Shown: one piece after another, positions 9,144 through 17,813 of the stretch
Layout: every line of letters begins with the position of its first letter
Numbering within the stretch: the stretch's first letter is position 1
Assembly: GCF_947487515.1 (NCBI RefSeq)
Contig: NZ_CANKWO010000001.1
Coordinates: 496,001-560,000, forward strand
Direction: 5' to 3'
DNA: 64,000 bases
DNA from: an uncultured Litoreibacter sp.
Lineage (GTDB): Bacteria > Pseudomonadota > Alphaproteobacteria > Rhodobacterales > Rhodobacteraceae
Notes under the pieces: model-generated
What the model saw: the letters and a program-made list of their open reading frames with translations, nothing else
Database searches by the model: none
What the model was told of the DNA's origin: nothing
Program-made: the position numbers and the translations under genes

Positions 9144-9717
9144 TGTAGGAACGCAGCAGCACCTGTGCTTCATGGGCTTGCAAGGGCGGAAATGCCAGTT
9201 TGGCCCCTGCGGGAATGGCCGAGGCGTCGGCCTGCCCCAATTGAGAGCTTTCCACCGGCACCCGTTCGGCAAAGATTATGTGATGCGCATCGAAGCCCAA
9301 ATAGGCATAGCGCACCATCCCGCCCACGTCGCGGGTCACCGTCACGCCATTGACGAAATCCCGCGCTGCGACCAGCACCTCCCATTCGCCAAACAGCAAG
9401 TCCGACTGCCACCCCGCAAACCGGATGCGGTGATCCGCGGTGACACAAAGGTCATGTTCATTATTCAAGGTCCCCGCCTTGAAGCGGATCGGGGCAGCGT
9501 CCTCAACTGCTTCGAAGCGCCGAACCCCCATGGAGCGGATCGGTTGCGCACCGTGATCCAAAGTCTCGACCAAATCGCCGACCTTAAGGTCTTGGATCAA
9601 CCGGTCTCCCAAGGGGGTCAGGATATGGGTTCCAAGCGCAAAGCAGGGATTTTTCCTGCGGTTGTAGGAAATACGCAGCCCCGCGTCTTGGGAAATCTGA
9701 AGCTGATGCTGTGACAT
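9109..9717 (-). CDS. Free-standing Hint-domain protein
   Basis: A 202-residue protein built almost entirely of a Hedgehog/intein (Hint) fold. A Cys at residue 25 opens the motif CFALGTHILTP; the block VGDLVETLDHG and the HRIRF segment are typical of the Rhodobacterales Hint branch. The start at 9717 is chosen for its AAGGACG ribosome-binding site; a frame open to 9795 has none. Hint domains self-cleave, but there is no extein to process and no obvious C-terminal His-Asn. The gene overlaps the AEC carrier tail-to-tail by 35 bases. Confidence 0.8.
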   Translation of the reverse strand: MSQHQLQISQDAGLRISYNRRKNPCFALGTHILTPLGDRLIQDLKVGDLVETLDHGAQPIRSMGVRRFEAVEDAAPIRFKAGTLNNEHDLCVTADHRIRFAGWQSDLLFGEWEVLVAARDFVNGVTVTRDVGGMVRYAYLGFDAHHIIFAERVPVESSQLGQADASAIPAGAKLAFPPLQAHEAQVLLRSYTKAAEPATPTA

Positions 9718-9961
9718 AACACGTCCTTGGGTAATTCGCCCCCTCTGACTACTTTCCAAGTTTGTCCCAAAACTGGCCAAAACGCCGTCAAGCATGGCAA
9801 TTAAGTGGCATATCGCATGGAAAGGGAAACACTGCGTTTCCAGTCCCTACAAACCCGAGGTTGCCAATTTTGTCACCGCATTGGCCCGCCTCCCCTTGGG
9901 CTATAGGTAAACCGGCTGAAATGCAGTATAATGGCGGCATTCATTTAACGAAGGTTTCATC

Positions 9962-10939
9962 ATGATTACCCCATCCGCCTTTCGCAAAAGCTGCATCGCC
10001 CTCTCAGCATGTGCCGTGCCCCTGATGGCGCCCACTTTGGCCAGCGCCCAGATGTATCCCACAATGAATGACCCCAGATCCGACGCGATCGGCGCCCATG
10101 TTGGAGGTGACATCGCCAGTTTCCGCGATGCCATTGCCCAAAGACGCGGTCGCATCAGCCGCCCGCAGGTCTTGCAAGAAAGTAATAGCCTCAGCGGTGG
10201 CGAAAGCCCGTCATGGGGCGGCATTTCTTCGGCTTGGGCGTCTGCCGACACCAAGCGCTTCAACGGCACCTATTCAGGCAATTCGACCAACCTGATCTTC
10301 GGCGCGGATACGCTTCTTGGTGACGCTTTCGCAGTGGGGATCATCGCGGGCTACAACAACTCGTCCGTCGACGTCCCCGCAGGCCAGCGTGTCAAAGCCG
10401 AAGGGCTTTCCATCGGGACGTATTTTTCCGCCCAATTGTCCGACACCCTTAACCTTGACGGCTTTGTCGGCTTCGGCAAGCCTGACTACAATGTCGATGG
10501 CGGGCAGTTCTCGGGCGATAAGACCTTCGGCAACCTGACGCTGACCGGCAGCGTGCCGCTGCAACGCGCCGAGCTGTCCCCGTTCATCAGCGTGGCCTCC
10601 GTGCGCGAGAAACTACCGGCCTTTACCAGCACCGCCCCCGTCGTCGCCTATGCCGCCACCGAGATCAAAAGCTTCGTCGCCACCATCGGCACCGGCGTTC
10701 ACTATAACCCGATCGATAAGGGCAATCTGACCTATCTGCCAAACGCGGGCTTCGAAGTTGACTACGTCCGCAATGATGACGGCTTTGGCACCACCGACAG
10801 CTTTACCGCGCCGCGGATCAGCGGGGGCGTGACGATCCTCAGTGATACCGGTGCGGCAAACTTCGGGGCCCACATATCGCGCACCTCGGAAGGGACGACC
10901 ACCGTCGGCGCCAATGCGTCCTACTTCTGGCAATTCTGA
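9962..10939 (+). CDS. Outer-membrane autotransporter-type beta-barrel protein
   Basis: A 325-residue protein with a signal peptide ending ASA-Q at 29. From about residue 75 it has alternating hydrophobic/polar strands typical of an autotransporter beta-barrel, and it ends in Trp-Gln-Phe, the aromatic C-terminus recognised by the BAM complex. Only about 50 residues separate the signal peptide from the barrel, so there is no passenger. It has an AAGG-type site before the ATG and stands alone. It could be a porin-like structural protein or a remnant of a longer autotransporter. Confidence 0.75.
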   Translation: MITPSAFRKSCIALSACAVPLMAPTLASAQMYPTMNDPRSDAIGAHVGGDIASFRDAIAQRRGRISRPQVLQESNSLSGGESPSWGGISSAWASADTKRFNGTYSGNSTNLIFGADTLLGDAFAVGIIAGYNNSSVDVPAGQRVKAEGLSIGTYFSAQLSDTLNLDGFVGFGKPDYNVDGGQFSGDKTFGNLTLTGSVPLQRAELSPFISVASVREKLPAFTSTAPVVAYAATEIKSFVATIGTGVHYNPIDKGNLTYLPNAGFEVDYVRNDDGFGTTDSFTAPRISGGVTILSDTGAANFGAHISRTSEGTTTVGANASYFWQF

Positions 10940-10944
10940 TACCT

Positions 10945-10987
10945 GTCCCAACGTGGCCCACCTTAAAGGATGGACCGCGTTGGGGAC
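10945..10987 (+). terminator. Hairpin after the outer-membrane barrel gene
   Basis: GTCCCAACG (10945-10953) pairs with CGTTGGGGAC (10978-10987) with one bulged G. There is no U-run after it, so it may act as a Rho-assisted end or RNA-stability element rather than a classical terminator. Confidence 0.4.
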
Positions 10988-11039
10988 GACAAGATTGCAG
11001 CCTGCCAGCGCCTTCACGCCCGCCAATCTGCCATCTTCG

Positions 11040-11366
11040 TCACGCGATCAAAGCGTCACGAACTGTATCGTCCCAACCCAGATATAGCGCATCCCCGTCC
11101 CGAATAATCGGACGCGCCATCACTTTGGGCTTGGCTGCAATCTGCGCCTCGGCTTCGGAGTTCTTCAGCCAATCATTCAAACCGCGGTAGTCATTCGTCG
11201 TGCGATCCACCAAGCGGTCGCCAAATTCGGTGATCAGCTCCTCGAGTTCCGCTTCGCTCAACGGCTCAGCACGTACATCGCGAAACTCCACCTGTTTTCC
11301 GGCGGCTTCCAAATCCTTACGCGCCCGCCCACATTGGGGACAGGTGCTTATGCCGTAAATCAACAT
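11040..11366 (-). CDS. ArsC/Spx-family thioredoxin-fold protein
   Basis: A 108-residue protein of the arsenate reductase-like (YffB/Spx) family. The active-site motif CPQC is at residues 10-13 and the C-terminal block KPKVMARPII contains the conserved Arg-Pro turn. The start at 11366 is preceded by AAGGAGAACGC; a longer frame to 11441 would add 25 unlike residues. It is far from the ars operon near 49 kb, so it is more likely a glutathione- or thioredoxin-linked reductase than the resistance enzyme. Confidence 0.85.
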   Translation of the reverse strand: MLIYGISTCPQCGRARKDLEAAGKQVEFRDVRAEPLSEAELEELITEFGDRLVDRTTNDYRGLNDWLKNSEAEAQIAAKPKVMARPIIRDGDALYLGWDDTVRDALIA

Positions 11367-11476
11367 GATGCGTTCTCCTTTGAAGATGCGACAAGCCTGT
11401 TGCATATTCCACAAGAACACAAGCCATTGCGCCATGACCAAGAAGCGTCACAAAAATCAGCAATTTCAAGGAGTTA

Positions 11477-11563
11477 TGGTGCGGTCGGAGGGACTCGAAC
11501 CCTCACTCTTGTTACAGAACAGCGACCTCAACGCTGCGCGTCTACCAATTCCGCCACGACCGC
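11477..11563 (-). tRNA. tRNA-Leu (anticodon GAG)
   Basis: An 87-base class II tRNA. Acceptor strands GCGGTCG (from 11563) and CGACCGC (11487-11481), discriminator A, encoded CCA at 11479-11477, T-loop GGTTCGAGTCC and a long variable arm. The anticodon loop reads TTGAGGT, giving GAG (plus-strand CTC at 11527-11529). Confidence 0.95.
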
Positions 11564-11863
11564 AAAATCATAGGGATGTGGGCGGCGTTCTAGCGTGCAC
11601 CTCTGCCCTTGTGAAGCGCTAAATCGCATCAAATGAAAAAGGGCTGGTATTCGACTGGTTTCGGGACACTTTGGCTGGCCGCCCTGTGCAAAAAATTCAG
11701 CCAATTAGAGGGCTTGACCCCTTCCAATGCTTCGGCGCATCCATTGCAGTATAAGGTGGCCCCACCCGACGTCCCATTTCCGCAAGCGCCACGGGCTGTT
11801 ATAGTGGCACCTGCCCCTCACCCATCGGCCTATGCGCCCCCCTGAAACGAAGGCAAACCGGAT
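11564..11863. other. Intergenic stretch without a convincing gene
   Basis: Three hundred bases separate tRNA-Leu and lipB, which are divergently transcribed. A 70-codon open frame (11633-11845) has no ribosome-binding site, a Pro/Ala-rich translation and no recognisable domain, so I do not call it. I saw no hairpin or repeat here. Confidence 0.6.
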
Positions 11864-12520
11864 ATGGTAGACTGGATCACAACCGACGGATTGACCGACT
11901 ATGCGCAGGCCGTGGCGTTCATGGAAGACCGCGCCAATGCGATCTATGCCGGAGAAGCGTCCGAATGCATCTGGTTGGTCGAACACCCGCCGCTCTATAC
12001 TGCGGGGACCTCTGCCGACACGGCCGATCTTGTGTCCCCCGATCGCTTTCCGGTGCATGAAACCCGCCGAGGCGGGCAATATACCTACCACGGGCCAGGA
12101 CAACGCGTGGCCTATGCGATGCTGGATTTGAACAAGCGCGGCAAAGACGTACGCAAATATGTGCAAAGCCTCGAGGCATGGGTGATCGCGACATTGGCGG
12201 AATTTTCCGTGACCGGCCATATTCGCGAGGGCCGCGTGGGGGTCTGGGTTGAACGCCCCGAAAAACCACTCAACGCCGACGGCAGCTTGGCCGAAGACAA
12301 GATCGCGGCCATCGGGGTGCGCCTGCGCAAATGGGTAACCTTCCACGGGCTGTCGATCAACGTGGAGCCGGATTTGGAACATTTCACCGGCATCGTGCCT
12401 TGTGGAATCTCCAAGCACGGGGTGACATCGCTGGTCGATTTGGGGCTTCCGGTGACCATGGATGATCTCGATCTGGCCCTTAAATCCAATTTTACGCAGA
12501 TTTTTGAGGGCTCAAGGTAA
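11864..12520 (+). CDS. lipB: Octanoyltransferase
   Basis: A 218-residue cytosolic enzyme that moves octanoate from acyl-carrier protein to lipoate-dependent proteins. The signature [12 protein letters not shown] is at 69-80; the catalytic Lys146 (in KIAAIGVR) and Cys180 (in PCGI) are both present. The insert [15 protein letters not shown] at about 130-144 is a common alphaproteobacterial variation. It is transcribed alone. Confidence 0.96.
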   Translation: MVDWITTDGLTDYAQAVAFMEDRANAIYAGEASECIWLVEHPPLYTAGTSADTADLVSPDRFPVHETRRGGQYTYHGPGQRVAYAMLDLNKRGKDVRKYVQSLEAWVIATLAEFSVTGHIREGRVGVWVERPEKPLNADGSLAEDKIAAIGVRLRKWVTFHGLSINVEPDLEHFTGIVPCGISKHGVTSLVDLGLPVTMDDLDLALKSNFTQIFEGSR

Positions 12521-12687
12521 AATCATTCCGCTAAATGCGACATTTTGCGCCTTCTGCGGCAGGTTGCAACATTGCCCCTGCGCCCTATCGCCTCTAAAAC
12601 AGCGGCACAACAACGGGGCGAGTCTGCCCTGTCTTTCGCGTAGGGCCAATCGCCTTGCCAATAAATGAGTGGAAACGGGAGAAACGC

Positions 12688-14358
12688 ATGGCCGACGCCG
12701 CCATCCAAGGGCACGACCACGACGAGCGGGGGTTCTTCACCCGCTGGTTCATGTCCACAAACCATAAAGATATCGGGATCTTGTATCTCTTCACTGCCGG
12801 CCTGATGGGCTTGGTGTCTGTTTTGTTCACCGTTTACATGCGGTTGGAATTAATGGACCCCGGCGTGCAATACATGTGTCTCGAAGGCGCACGTCTGACT
12901 GCTGCGGCTGTTGCTGACTGTACCCCGAACGGCCACCTGTGGAACGTTTTGATCACTGGCCACGGCATCTTGATGATGTTCTTCGTCGTGATCCCTGCCC
13001 TGTTCGGCGGCTTTGGCAACTACCTGATGCCACTGCAGATCGGCGCGCCTGACATGGCGTTCCCGCGCATGAACAACCTGTCCTACTGGATGTATGTGGC
13101 GGGCTGTTCGCTGGCTGTGGCGTCCCTGCTGACACCGGGTGGGAATGACCAATTGGGCTCCGGCGTGGGCTGGGTACTTTACGCCCCGCTGTCCACCTCC
13201 GAGGCCGGTATTTCCATGGACTTCGCCATCTTCGCGGTTCACCTTTCCGGTGCCTCCTCGATCCTTGGCGCGATCAACATGATCACCACCTTCTTGAACA
13301 TGCGCACACCTGGCATGACGTTGCACAAAGTGCCTTTGTTTGCTTGGTCCATCTTCGTGACCGCGTGGCTGGTGCTTCTGTCCTTGCCAGTTCTGGCCGG
13401 TGCGATCACCATGTTGCTGACAGACCGTAACTTCGGCACCACCTTCTTCCAAGCGGAAGGCGGCGGCGACCCGATCTTGTACCAACACCTGTTGTGGTTC
13501 TTCGGCCACCCAGAAGTGTACATCATCATCGTTCCGGGCTTCGGCATTATCAGCCACATCATCGCGACCTTCTCCAAGAAGCCGGTCTTTGGCTACCTGC
13601 CGATGGTTTACGCGATGGTTGCAATTGGCGCGCTTGGCTTCGTTGTCTGGGCACACCACATGTACACTGTCGGCATGAGCTTGTCGCAGCAGTCCTACTT
13701 CATGATGGCCACTATGGTGATCGCAGTGCCAACCGGCATTAAGATCTTCTCGTGGATCGCCACCATGTGGGGCGGCTCCATCGAGATGAAGACCCCAATG
13801 TTGTGGGCCTTCGGCTTCTTGTTCTTGTTCACCGTGGGTGGCGTGACAGGCATTGTTCTGTCGCAAGCGGGCATCGACCGCGCCTACCACGACACCTACT
13901 ACGTTGTGGCACACTTCCACTACGTGATGAGCTTGGGCGCCGTGTTCTGTATCTTCGCAGGTATCTACTTCTACCTGCCGAAGTTCTCGGGCCGTATGTA
14001 CCCTGAATGGGCTGGTAAGCTGCACTTCTGGGCGATGTTCATCGGGGCCAACCTGACGTTCTTCCCACAGCACTTCTTGGGTCGCCAAGGCATGCCACGT
14101 CGCTATATCGACTACCCAGAGGCCTTCGCCTACTGGAACTACGTGTCGAGCTGGGGCGCCTTCTTGTCCTTCGCATCGTTCATCTTCTTCATCGGCGTCA
14201 TGGTCTACACGTTGACCAAAGGCCGCAAGGTGACTGAGAACAACCCTTGGAACGAATATGCGGACACATTGGAATGGACACTTCCGTGCCCTCCTCCAGA
14301 GCACACATTCGAGATTCTGCCCAAGCAGTCTGAATGGGACAAAGGCCATAGCCACTAA
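12688..14358 (+). CDS. ctaD: Cytochrome c oxidase subunit I (aa3 type)
   Basis: A 556-residue haem-copper oxidase core subunit with twelve transmembrane helices. Haem ligands are His92 ([10 protein letters not shown]) and His411; His409 ligates the high-spin haem (VAHFHYVMS). CuB ligands are His274, in the H-P-E-V-Y motif with Tyr278, plus His323 and His324. The YGTVH-type tyrosine and the D-channel acid in [12 protein letters not shown] mark an A-type oxidase. Start 12688 follows GGGAG; an upstream in-frame ATG at 12655 adds 11 unlike residues. Subunits II and III are not in the window. The DUF2244 gene follows after 6 bases. Confidence 0.96.
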   Translation: MADAAIQGHDHDERGFFTRWFMSTNHKDIGILYLFTAGLMGLVSVLFTVYMRLELMDPGVQYMCLEGARLTAAAVADCTPNGHLWNVLITGHGILMMFFVVIPALFGGFGNYLMPLQIGAPDMAFPRMNNLSYWMYVAGCSLAVASLLTPGGNDQLGSGVGWVLYAPLSTSEAGISMDFAIFAVHLSGASSILGAINMITTFLNMRTPGMTLHKVPLFAWSIFVTAWLVLLSLPVLAGAITMLLTDRNFGTTFFQAEGGGDPILYQHLLWFFGHPEVYIIIVPGFGIISHIIATFSKKPVFGYLPMVYAMVAIGALGFVVWAHHMYTVGMSLSQQSYFMMATMVIAVPTGIKIFSWIATMWGGSIEMKTPMLWAFGFLFLFTVGGVTGIVLSQAGIDRAYHDTYYVVAHFHYVMSLGAVFCIFAGIYFYLPKFSGRMYPEWAGKLHFWAMFIGANLTFFPQHFLGRQGMPRRYIDYPEAFAYWNYVSSWGAFLSFASFIFFIGVMVYTLTKGRKVTENNPWNEYADTLEWTLPCPPPEHTFEILPKQSEWDKGHSH

Positions 14359-14364
14359 CCGGCC

Positions 14365-14904
14365 ATGCCTATCCAACGCATAAATCTTGCTGAAAGGGCC
14401 TCGGATTATCCGCAGGCCCTTTCTTCTTATCAGGGCAAGCCGCCGGTCTACCGCGTGCTGCTTTACCCCCACCGGTCCTTGCCGCGCGCAGGCTTCGTGT
14501 TCTTTATCGCCGTCACATCCGTCATGCTGGCCCTGCCCTTGCTTGCGTTGATGCAAACGGCGGTATTTTGGGGGCTGCTGCCCTTCATGGTGATCACTGT
14601 CTTCGCAATCTGGATGTTCCTGATGCGCAGTTACCGCACAGGGCAATTGGTCGAGGAACTCAGCCTTTGGCCCGACCGCGTCACTCTGATCCGCCGCAAC
14701 CCCGACAGCAGCCAGCAAGAATGGCAAGCCAACCCCTATTGGGTCGAGGTCATACCCCACGACACCCCTGTCCCCCACTATCTAACCCTGCGTGGCGGCC
14801 CCAGAGAAGTCGAACTAGGTGCGTTCCTATCTGTGGAGGAGCGGATGGAGTTGAAGGCAGAGTTTGAGGAACAGCTGCGGCTTTTGGCGGTAACTCAGCA
14901 GTAA
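14365..14904 (+). CDS. DUF2244 inner-membrane protein
   Basis: A 179-residue protein with two hydrophobic helices at about 43-60 and 66-86 and a cytosolic C-terminal region rich in conserved Trp, Arg and Gly (ELSLWPDRVTL, NPYWVEV, LRGGPREVELGAFL), as in the DUF2244 family. It starts six bases after the ctaD stop with no separate promoter visible, so it is co-transcribed with the oxidase. DUF2244 genes commonly accompany alphaproteobacterial oxidase genes. The function is unknown; a role in oxidase assembly is an inference from position. Confidence 0.85.
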   Translation: MPIQRINLAERASDYPQALSSYQGKPPVYRVLLYPHRSLPRAGFVFFIAVTSVMLALPLLALMQTAVFWGLLPFMVITVFAIWMFLMRSYRTGQLVEELSLWPDRVTLIRRNPDSSQQEWQANPYWVEVIPHDTPVPHYLTLRGGPREVELGAFLSVEERMELKAEFEEQLRLLAVTQQ

Positions 14905-14910
14905 GACCTG

Positions 14911-14966
14911 TGCCCGCACATAGTCAGGCGTGAGCCCAGCTCCCCCCCTTCAGCACAGTGCGGGCA
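14911..14966. repeat. 9-bp inverted repeat with a 38-base loop
   Basis: TGCCCGCAC at 14911-14919 is exactly complementary to GTGCGGGCA at 14958-14966. It lies just after the DUF2244 stop and lacks a U-run. It could be an RNA stem ending the ctaD transcript or a protein-binding site. Confidence 0.4.
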
Positions 14967-15033
14967 TCTGAGCTATTGCACACGGACGGTTGGACCTTAG
15001 AACTTTCATCACAGATTGGTGACAGGCCGACCC

Positions 15034-15843
15034 ATGAAAAGGCAACGCATGAGACTTCTTCAAGCTACTTTAATAGCGGTGTTCAGCTGTACCATTGTCA
15101 GTGACGCAAACGCGCAGCAACGTGTTGTTGATTGCTCCCAAGACCATGCTCTTTGCGATCTGGAAAACATCAAGACCATTGATGAAGAATGGAACAACAC
15201 AGTGCTTAGGCATTGTAGGATTTCGAACAAGCGAACTGGCATCGTCATTCGAAATGTTCAGAACTTCACTCTAGAGCGCTGCGTGATCGAGAATATCTCT
15301 AAAGGCAGTGGGATTTATATGAACCCGATGCATCCGTCTCAGAACGTGACGCTGATGGGGAACACACTTCGAAACATCGCAAAGAACGGGATCGCCGCGC
15401 CGGAAAACAGTGTCAGCCACCTGACCATCGACAGCAATATTCTCGTTGATGTCGCCACTAAGGGGCGACGGGGCTTGCACCACGGAATCTACATTCAAAC
15501 GCCGGCTTCTCGGATCGTGGATAACCAGATCACCAGAGTGCACGATGGGAACGGCATTGCCATTAGAAGCTCGGGAGAGGTGTCTGGCAATGTGATACGT
15601 GACACGGGGAAATCGGGCGTCGGCTATTTTAACGACCACCCCGCGCCACGGCCTTCGATCCTCGCCATATCTGGCAATACAATTTCCGGCTATGGTCAAC
15701 GAGCCTCTGGGCGAGCGGGGATTGAAGTGCTGACAAATTCGCCTCGCCACCTCGTCATTGACCGCATTCTCATTGAAAACAACCTAGTGGCAGGAGCAAA
15801 TCCCGTTAACTGCAATGACCACAAAGATTGCACCGTTCGGTGA
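15034..15843 (+). CDS. Secreted right-handed parallel beta-helix protein
   Basis: A 269-residue protein with a signal peptide ending near ANA-Q (residue 28). The mature part is a chain of short beta-strand repeats with regular Asn/Gly turns and V/I-rich strands (IVIRNVQNFTL, NVTLMGNTLRNI, LTIDSNILVDV), the pattern of pectate-lyase-like NosD/PbH1 helices. GTG 15016, ATG 15034 and ATG 15049 are all possible; 15034 gives a normal signal peptide. GC is visibly lower and codon choice less biased than in the neighbours, suggesting acquisition. No catalytic residues could be assigned. Confidence 0.75.
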   Translation: MKRQRMRLLQATLIAVFSCTIVSDANAQQRVVDCSQDHALCDLENIKTIDEEWNNTVLRHCRISNKRTGIVIRNVQNFTLERCVIENISKGSGIYMNPMHPSQNVTLMGNTLRNIAKNGIAAPENSVSHLTIDSNILVDVATKGRRGLHHGIYIQTPASRIVDNQITRVHDGNGIAIRSSGEVSGNVIRDTGKSGVGYFNDHPAPRPSILAISGNTISGYGQRASGRAGIEVLTNSPRHLVIDRILIENNLVAGANPVNCNDHKDCTVR

Positions 15844-15844
15844 A

Positions 15845-15890
15845 CGCCCCCCAACCTTTGAAACCGTGACCACGTCAAAGGATCGGGGCG
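15845..15890 (+). terminator. Large hairpin after the beta-helix gene
   Basis: CGCCCC (15845-15850) pairs with GGGGCG (15885-15890) and CCTTTGA (15855-15861) with TCAAAGG (15875-15881), a 13-bp interrupted stem just past the stop. No U-tract follows. Confidence 0.5.
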
Positions 15891-15971
15891 TCGCTAGTTA
15901 GGCGGAAGGCAGGCTTTGGCCGAAAGAAATTTAGTGCTCACTGCGTCTCGTATTGCAGCCCCGCGCTGCGC

Positions 15972-16430
15972 CTACCCCAGCCGCGCCTTAACCATTGGGC
16001 CCACACTGCCGAAATCCATCTGGCCTGTGTATTTCCCTTTCAAGATCCCCATCACGCGCCCCATGTCGCGGATGCTTTCTGCGCCGACTTCTTTGATCGC
16101 CGCATCCACTGCGGCCTCCGAATCCTTTTCGGACAATTGCGCAGGTAGAAAGTCTTCGATCACTTTGACCTCGGACAACTCACGCTCTGCCAATTCAAGG
16201 CGCCCGCCCTCCTCATAGGCACGCGCGCTTTCTTGACGTTGCTTCACCATCTTGCCGAGAATCGCCAAAACCTCTGGATCGCCGACGCTTTTGCCATCAA
16301 TCCGCAGCGCGATGTCTTGGTCTTTGATCGCCGCATTAATCAGCCGCAAAGTGCCCAAACGGGCTGCGTCCTTGGCCTTCATGGCCTCCTTAAGGGCATC
16401 GGTGATGCGTGTGCGCAAGTCATTGGACAT
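15972..16430 (-). CDS. yqeY: GatB/YqeY-domain protein
   Basis: A 152-residue, mostly helical protein matching the YqeY family, which shares the tRNA-binding tail domain of GatB. Typical blocks are the N-terminal DALKEAMKAKD, the central DQDIALRIDGKS.VGDPEVLAILGKMVKQRQESA and the C-terminal MGRVMGILKGKYTGQMDFG. It is divergent from carA with 169 bases between the starts. The role is presumed to be in tRNA-dependent amidotransfer or RNA binding, but is not established. Confidence 0.93.
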   Translation of the reverse strand: MSNDLRTRITDALKEAMKAKDAARLGTLRLINAAIKDQDIALRIDGKSVGDPEVLAILGKMVKQRQESARAYEEGGRLELAERELSEVKVIEDFLPAQLSEKDSEAAVDAAIKEVGAESIRDMGRVMGILKGKYTGQMDFGSVGPMVKARLG

Positions 16431-16531
16431 AAGGTGCCTTCCCTGAGACCTTGTGAAGCGCGTCTTTTACCTAAATCCGTCAAACATCACAACAGCCCCT
16501 TTGCGCGTTGCAAAAAAGGCAGTTGCTGTGG

Positions 16532-16560
16532 TTGACGCCCCCTGATCCCCCCCGTAGATA
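16532..16560 (+). promoter_or_regulatory. Probable sigma-70 promoter of carA
   Basis: TTGACG (16532-16537) and TAGATA (16555-16560) are separated by exactly 17 bases, 40 bases upstream of the carA start. Both hexamers are close to consensus. Confidence 0.6.
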
Positions 16561-16599
16561 GTCCAAAGTTTTGCATTCAGCTTTGTGGGAGAAGCCGCC

Positions 16600-17754
16600 A
16601 TGACCGCCAAACCGACAGCCTGTCTTGTTCTGGCCGATGGCACCGTATTTTACGGCCATGGCTTTGGGGCAACCGGCCAGACCACCGCCGAGCTATGTTT
16701 CAACACCGCCATGACCGGCTACCAAGAAATCATGACCGACCCGTCCTACGCGGGCCAAGTGGTCACTTTCACCTTCCCGCATATCGGAAACACGGGTGTG
16801 ACAGCCGAGGATGACGAAACCTCCGTCCCCGTCGCGGCCGGAATGGTGGTCAAATGGGACCCAACGAAATCTTCGAACTGGCGCGCAACGGGTGAGCTGA
16901 CCGACTGGCTGAGCAAGACCGGCCGCATCGGCTTGGGTGGCATTGACACCCGCCGCCTGACCCGCGCCATCCGCTCGCAAGGCTCGCCGCATGTTGCCAT
17001 GGCACATGACCCTGAGGGCAATTTCGATTTGGAAGCGCTGGTCGCCGCCGCGCGTGGTTTTGCTGGGCTTGAAGGCCTTGATCTTGCAAAAGAAGTCACC
17101 TGCGCACAATCCTATACATGGGACGAGCAACGCTGGGCATGGCCCGAAGGCTTCACCAAGCGGACCGAGAAAGGCCATAAGGTTGTCGCCGTAGATTTCG
17201 GGGCAAAACGCAACATTCTGCGCTGCCTCGCGTCAGCTGGGTGCGATGTAACCGTTTTGCCTGCCTCCGCCACCGCAGAGGAAGTCTTGGCCCATAATCC
17301 TGACGGGGTATTCCTGTCCAACGGGCCCGGAGACCCTGCGGCCACGGGCGTTTATGCAGTGCCGATGATCAAGGGCGTTTTGGAGCAAGACATCCCCGTC
17401 TTTGGCATCTGCCTCGGTCACCAAATGCTGGCTTTGGCTCTGGGCGCGAACACCATCAAGATGAACCACGGCCACCACGGCGCCAACCACCCCGTTAAGG
17501 ATTTGGACACCGGCAAGGTCGAGATCACCTCGATGAACCACGGCTTTACCGTCGACAGTCAGACGTTGCCCGAAGGCGTGTTGGAGACACATATCTCGTT
17601 GTTTGATGGATCGAACTGCGGCATTCGCGTGAAAGATCGCCCTGTGTTTTCAGTGCAGTACCACCCTGAAGCCTCCCCAGGACCACAAGATAGCTACTAT
17701 CTGTTCGAACGCTTCGCCGCGGCAATGGCCGATAGAGCATCTGTGTCAGCTTAA
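16600..17754 (+). CDS. carA: Carbamoyl-phosphate synthase small subunit
   Basis: A 384-residue glutaminase that supplies ammonia to CarB for arginine and pyrimidine synthesis. The N-terminal CPSase domain runs to about 185; the class I glutamine amidotransferase domain follows with the nucleophile Cys271 (GICLGHQ) and His355/Glu357 (YHPE). The start is ATG 16600 after GGGAGAAG; an in-frame GTG at 16585 is less likely. carB is not adjacent, which is usual in alphaproteobacteria. Confidence 0.97.
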   Translation: MTAKPTACLVLADGTVFYGHGFGATGQTTAELCFNTAMTGYQEIMTDPSYAGQVVTFTFPHIGNTGVTAEDDETSVPVAAGMVVKWDPTKSSNWRATGELTDWLSKTGRIGLGGIDTRRLTRAIRSQGSPHVAMAHDPEGNFDLEALVAAARGFAGLEGLDLAKEVTCAQSYTWDEQRWAWPEGFTKRTEKGHKVVAVDFGAKRNILRCLASAGCDVTVLPASATAEEVLAHNPDGVFLSNGPGDPAATGVYAVPMIKGVLEQDIPVFGICLGHQMLALALGANTIKMNHGHHGANHPVKDLDTGKVEITSMNHGFTVDSQTLPEGVLETHISLFDGSNCGIRVKDRPVFSVQYHPEASPGPQDSYYLFERFAAAMADRASVSA

Positions 17755-17813
17755 CGCCCCCTTAAGGAGAATCAATCAGTCTTCCAGCGTAGACCTTGCG
17801 CCGGAGATGAAGG

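Noticed and set aside
11633-11845. 70-codon open frame between tRNA-Leu and lipB
   Set aside because: No ribosome-binding site, biased Pro/Ala composition and no similarity that I recognise.
12850-14778. 642-codon minus-strand open frame opposite ctaD
   Set aside because: It is a His/Glu/Gln-rich shadow of a strongly codon-biased oxidase gene and has no domain or ribosome-binding site.
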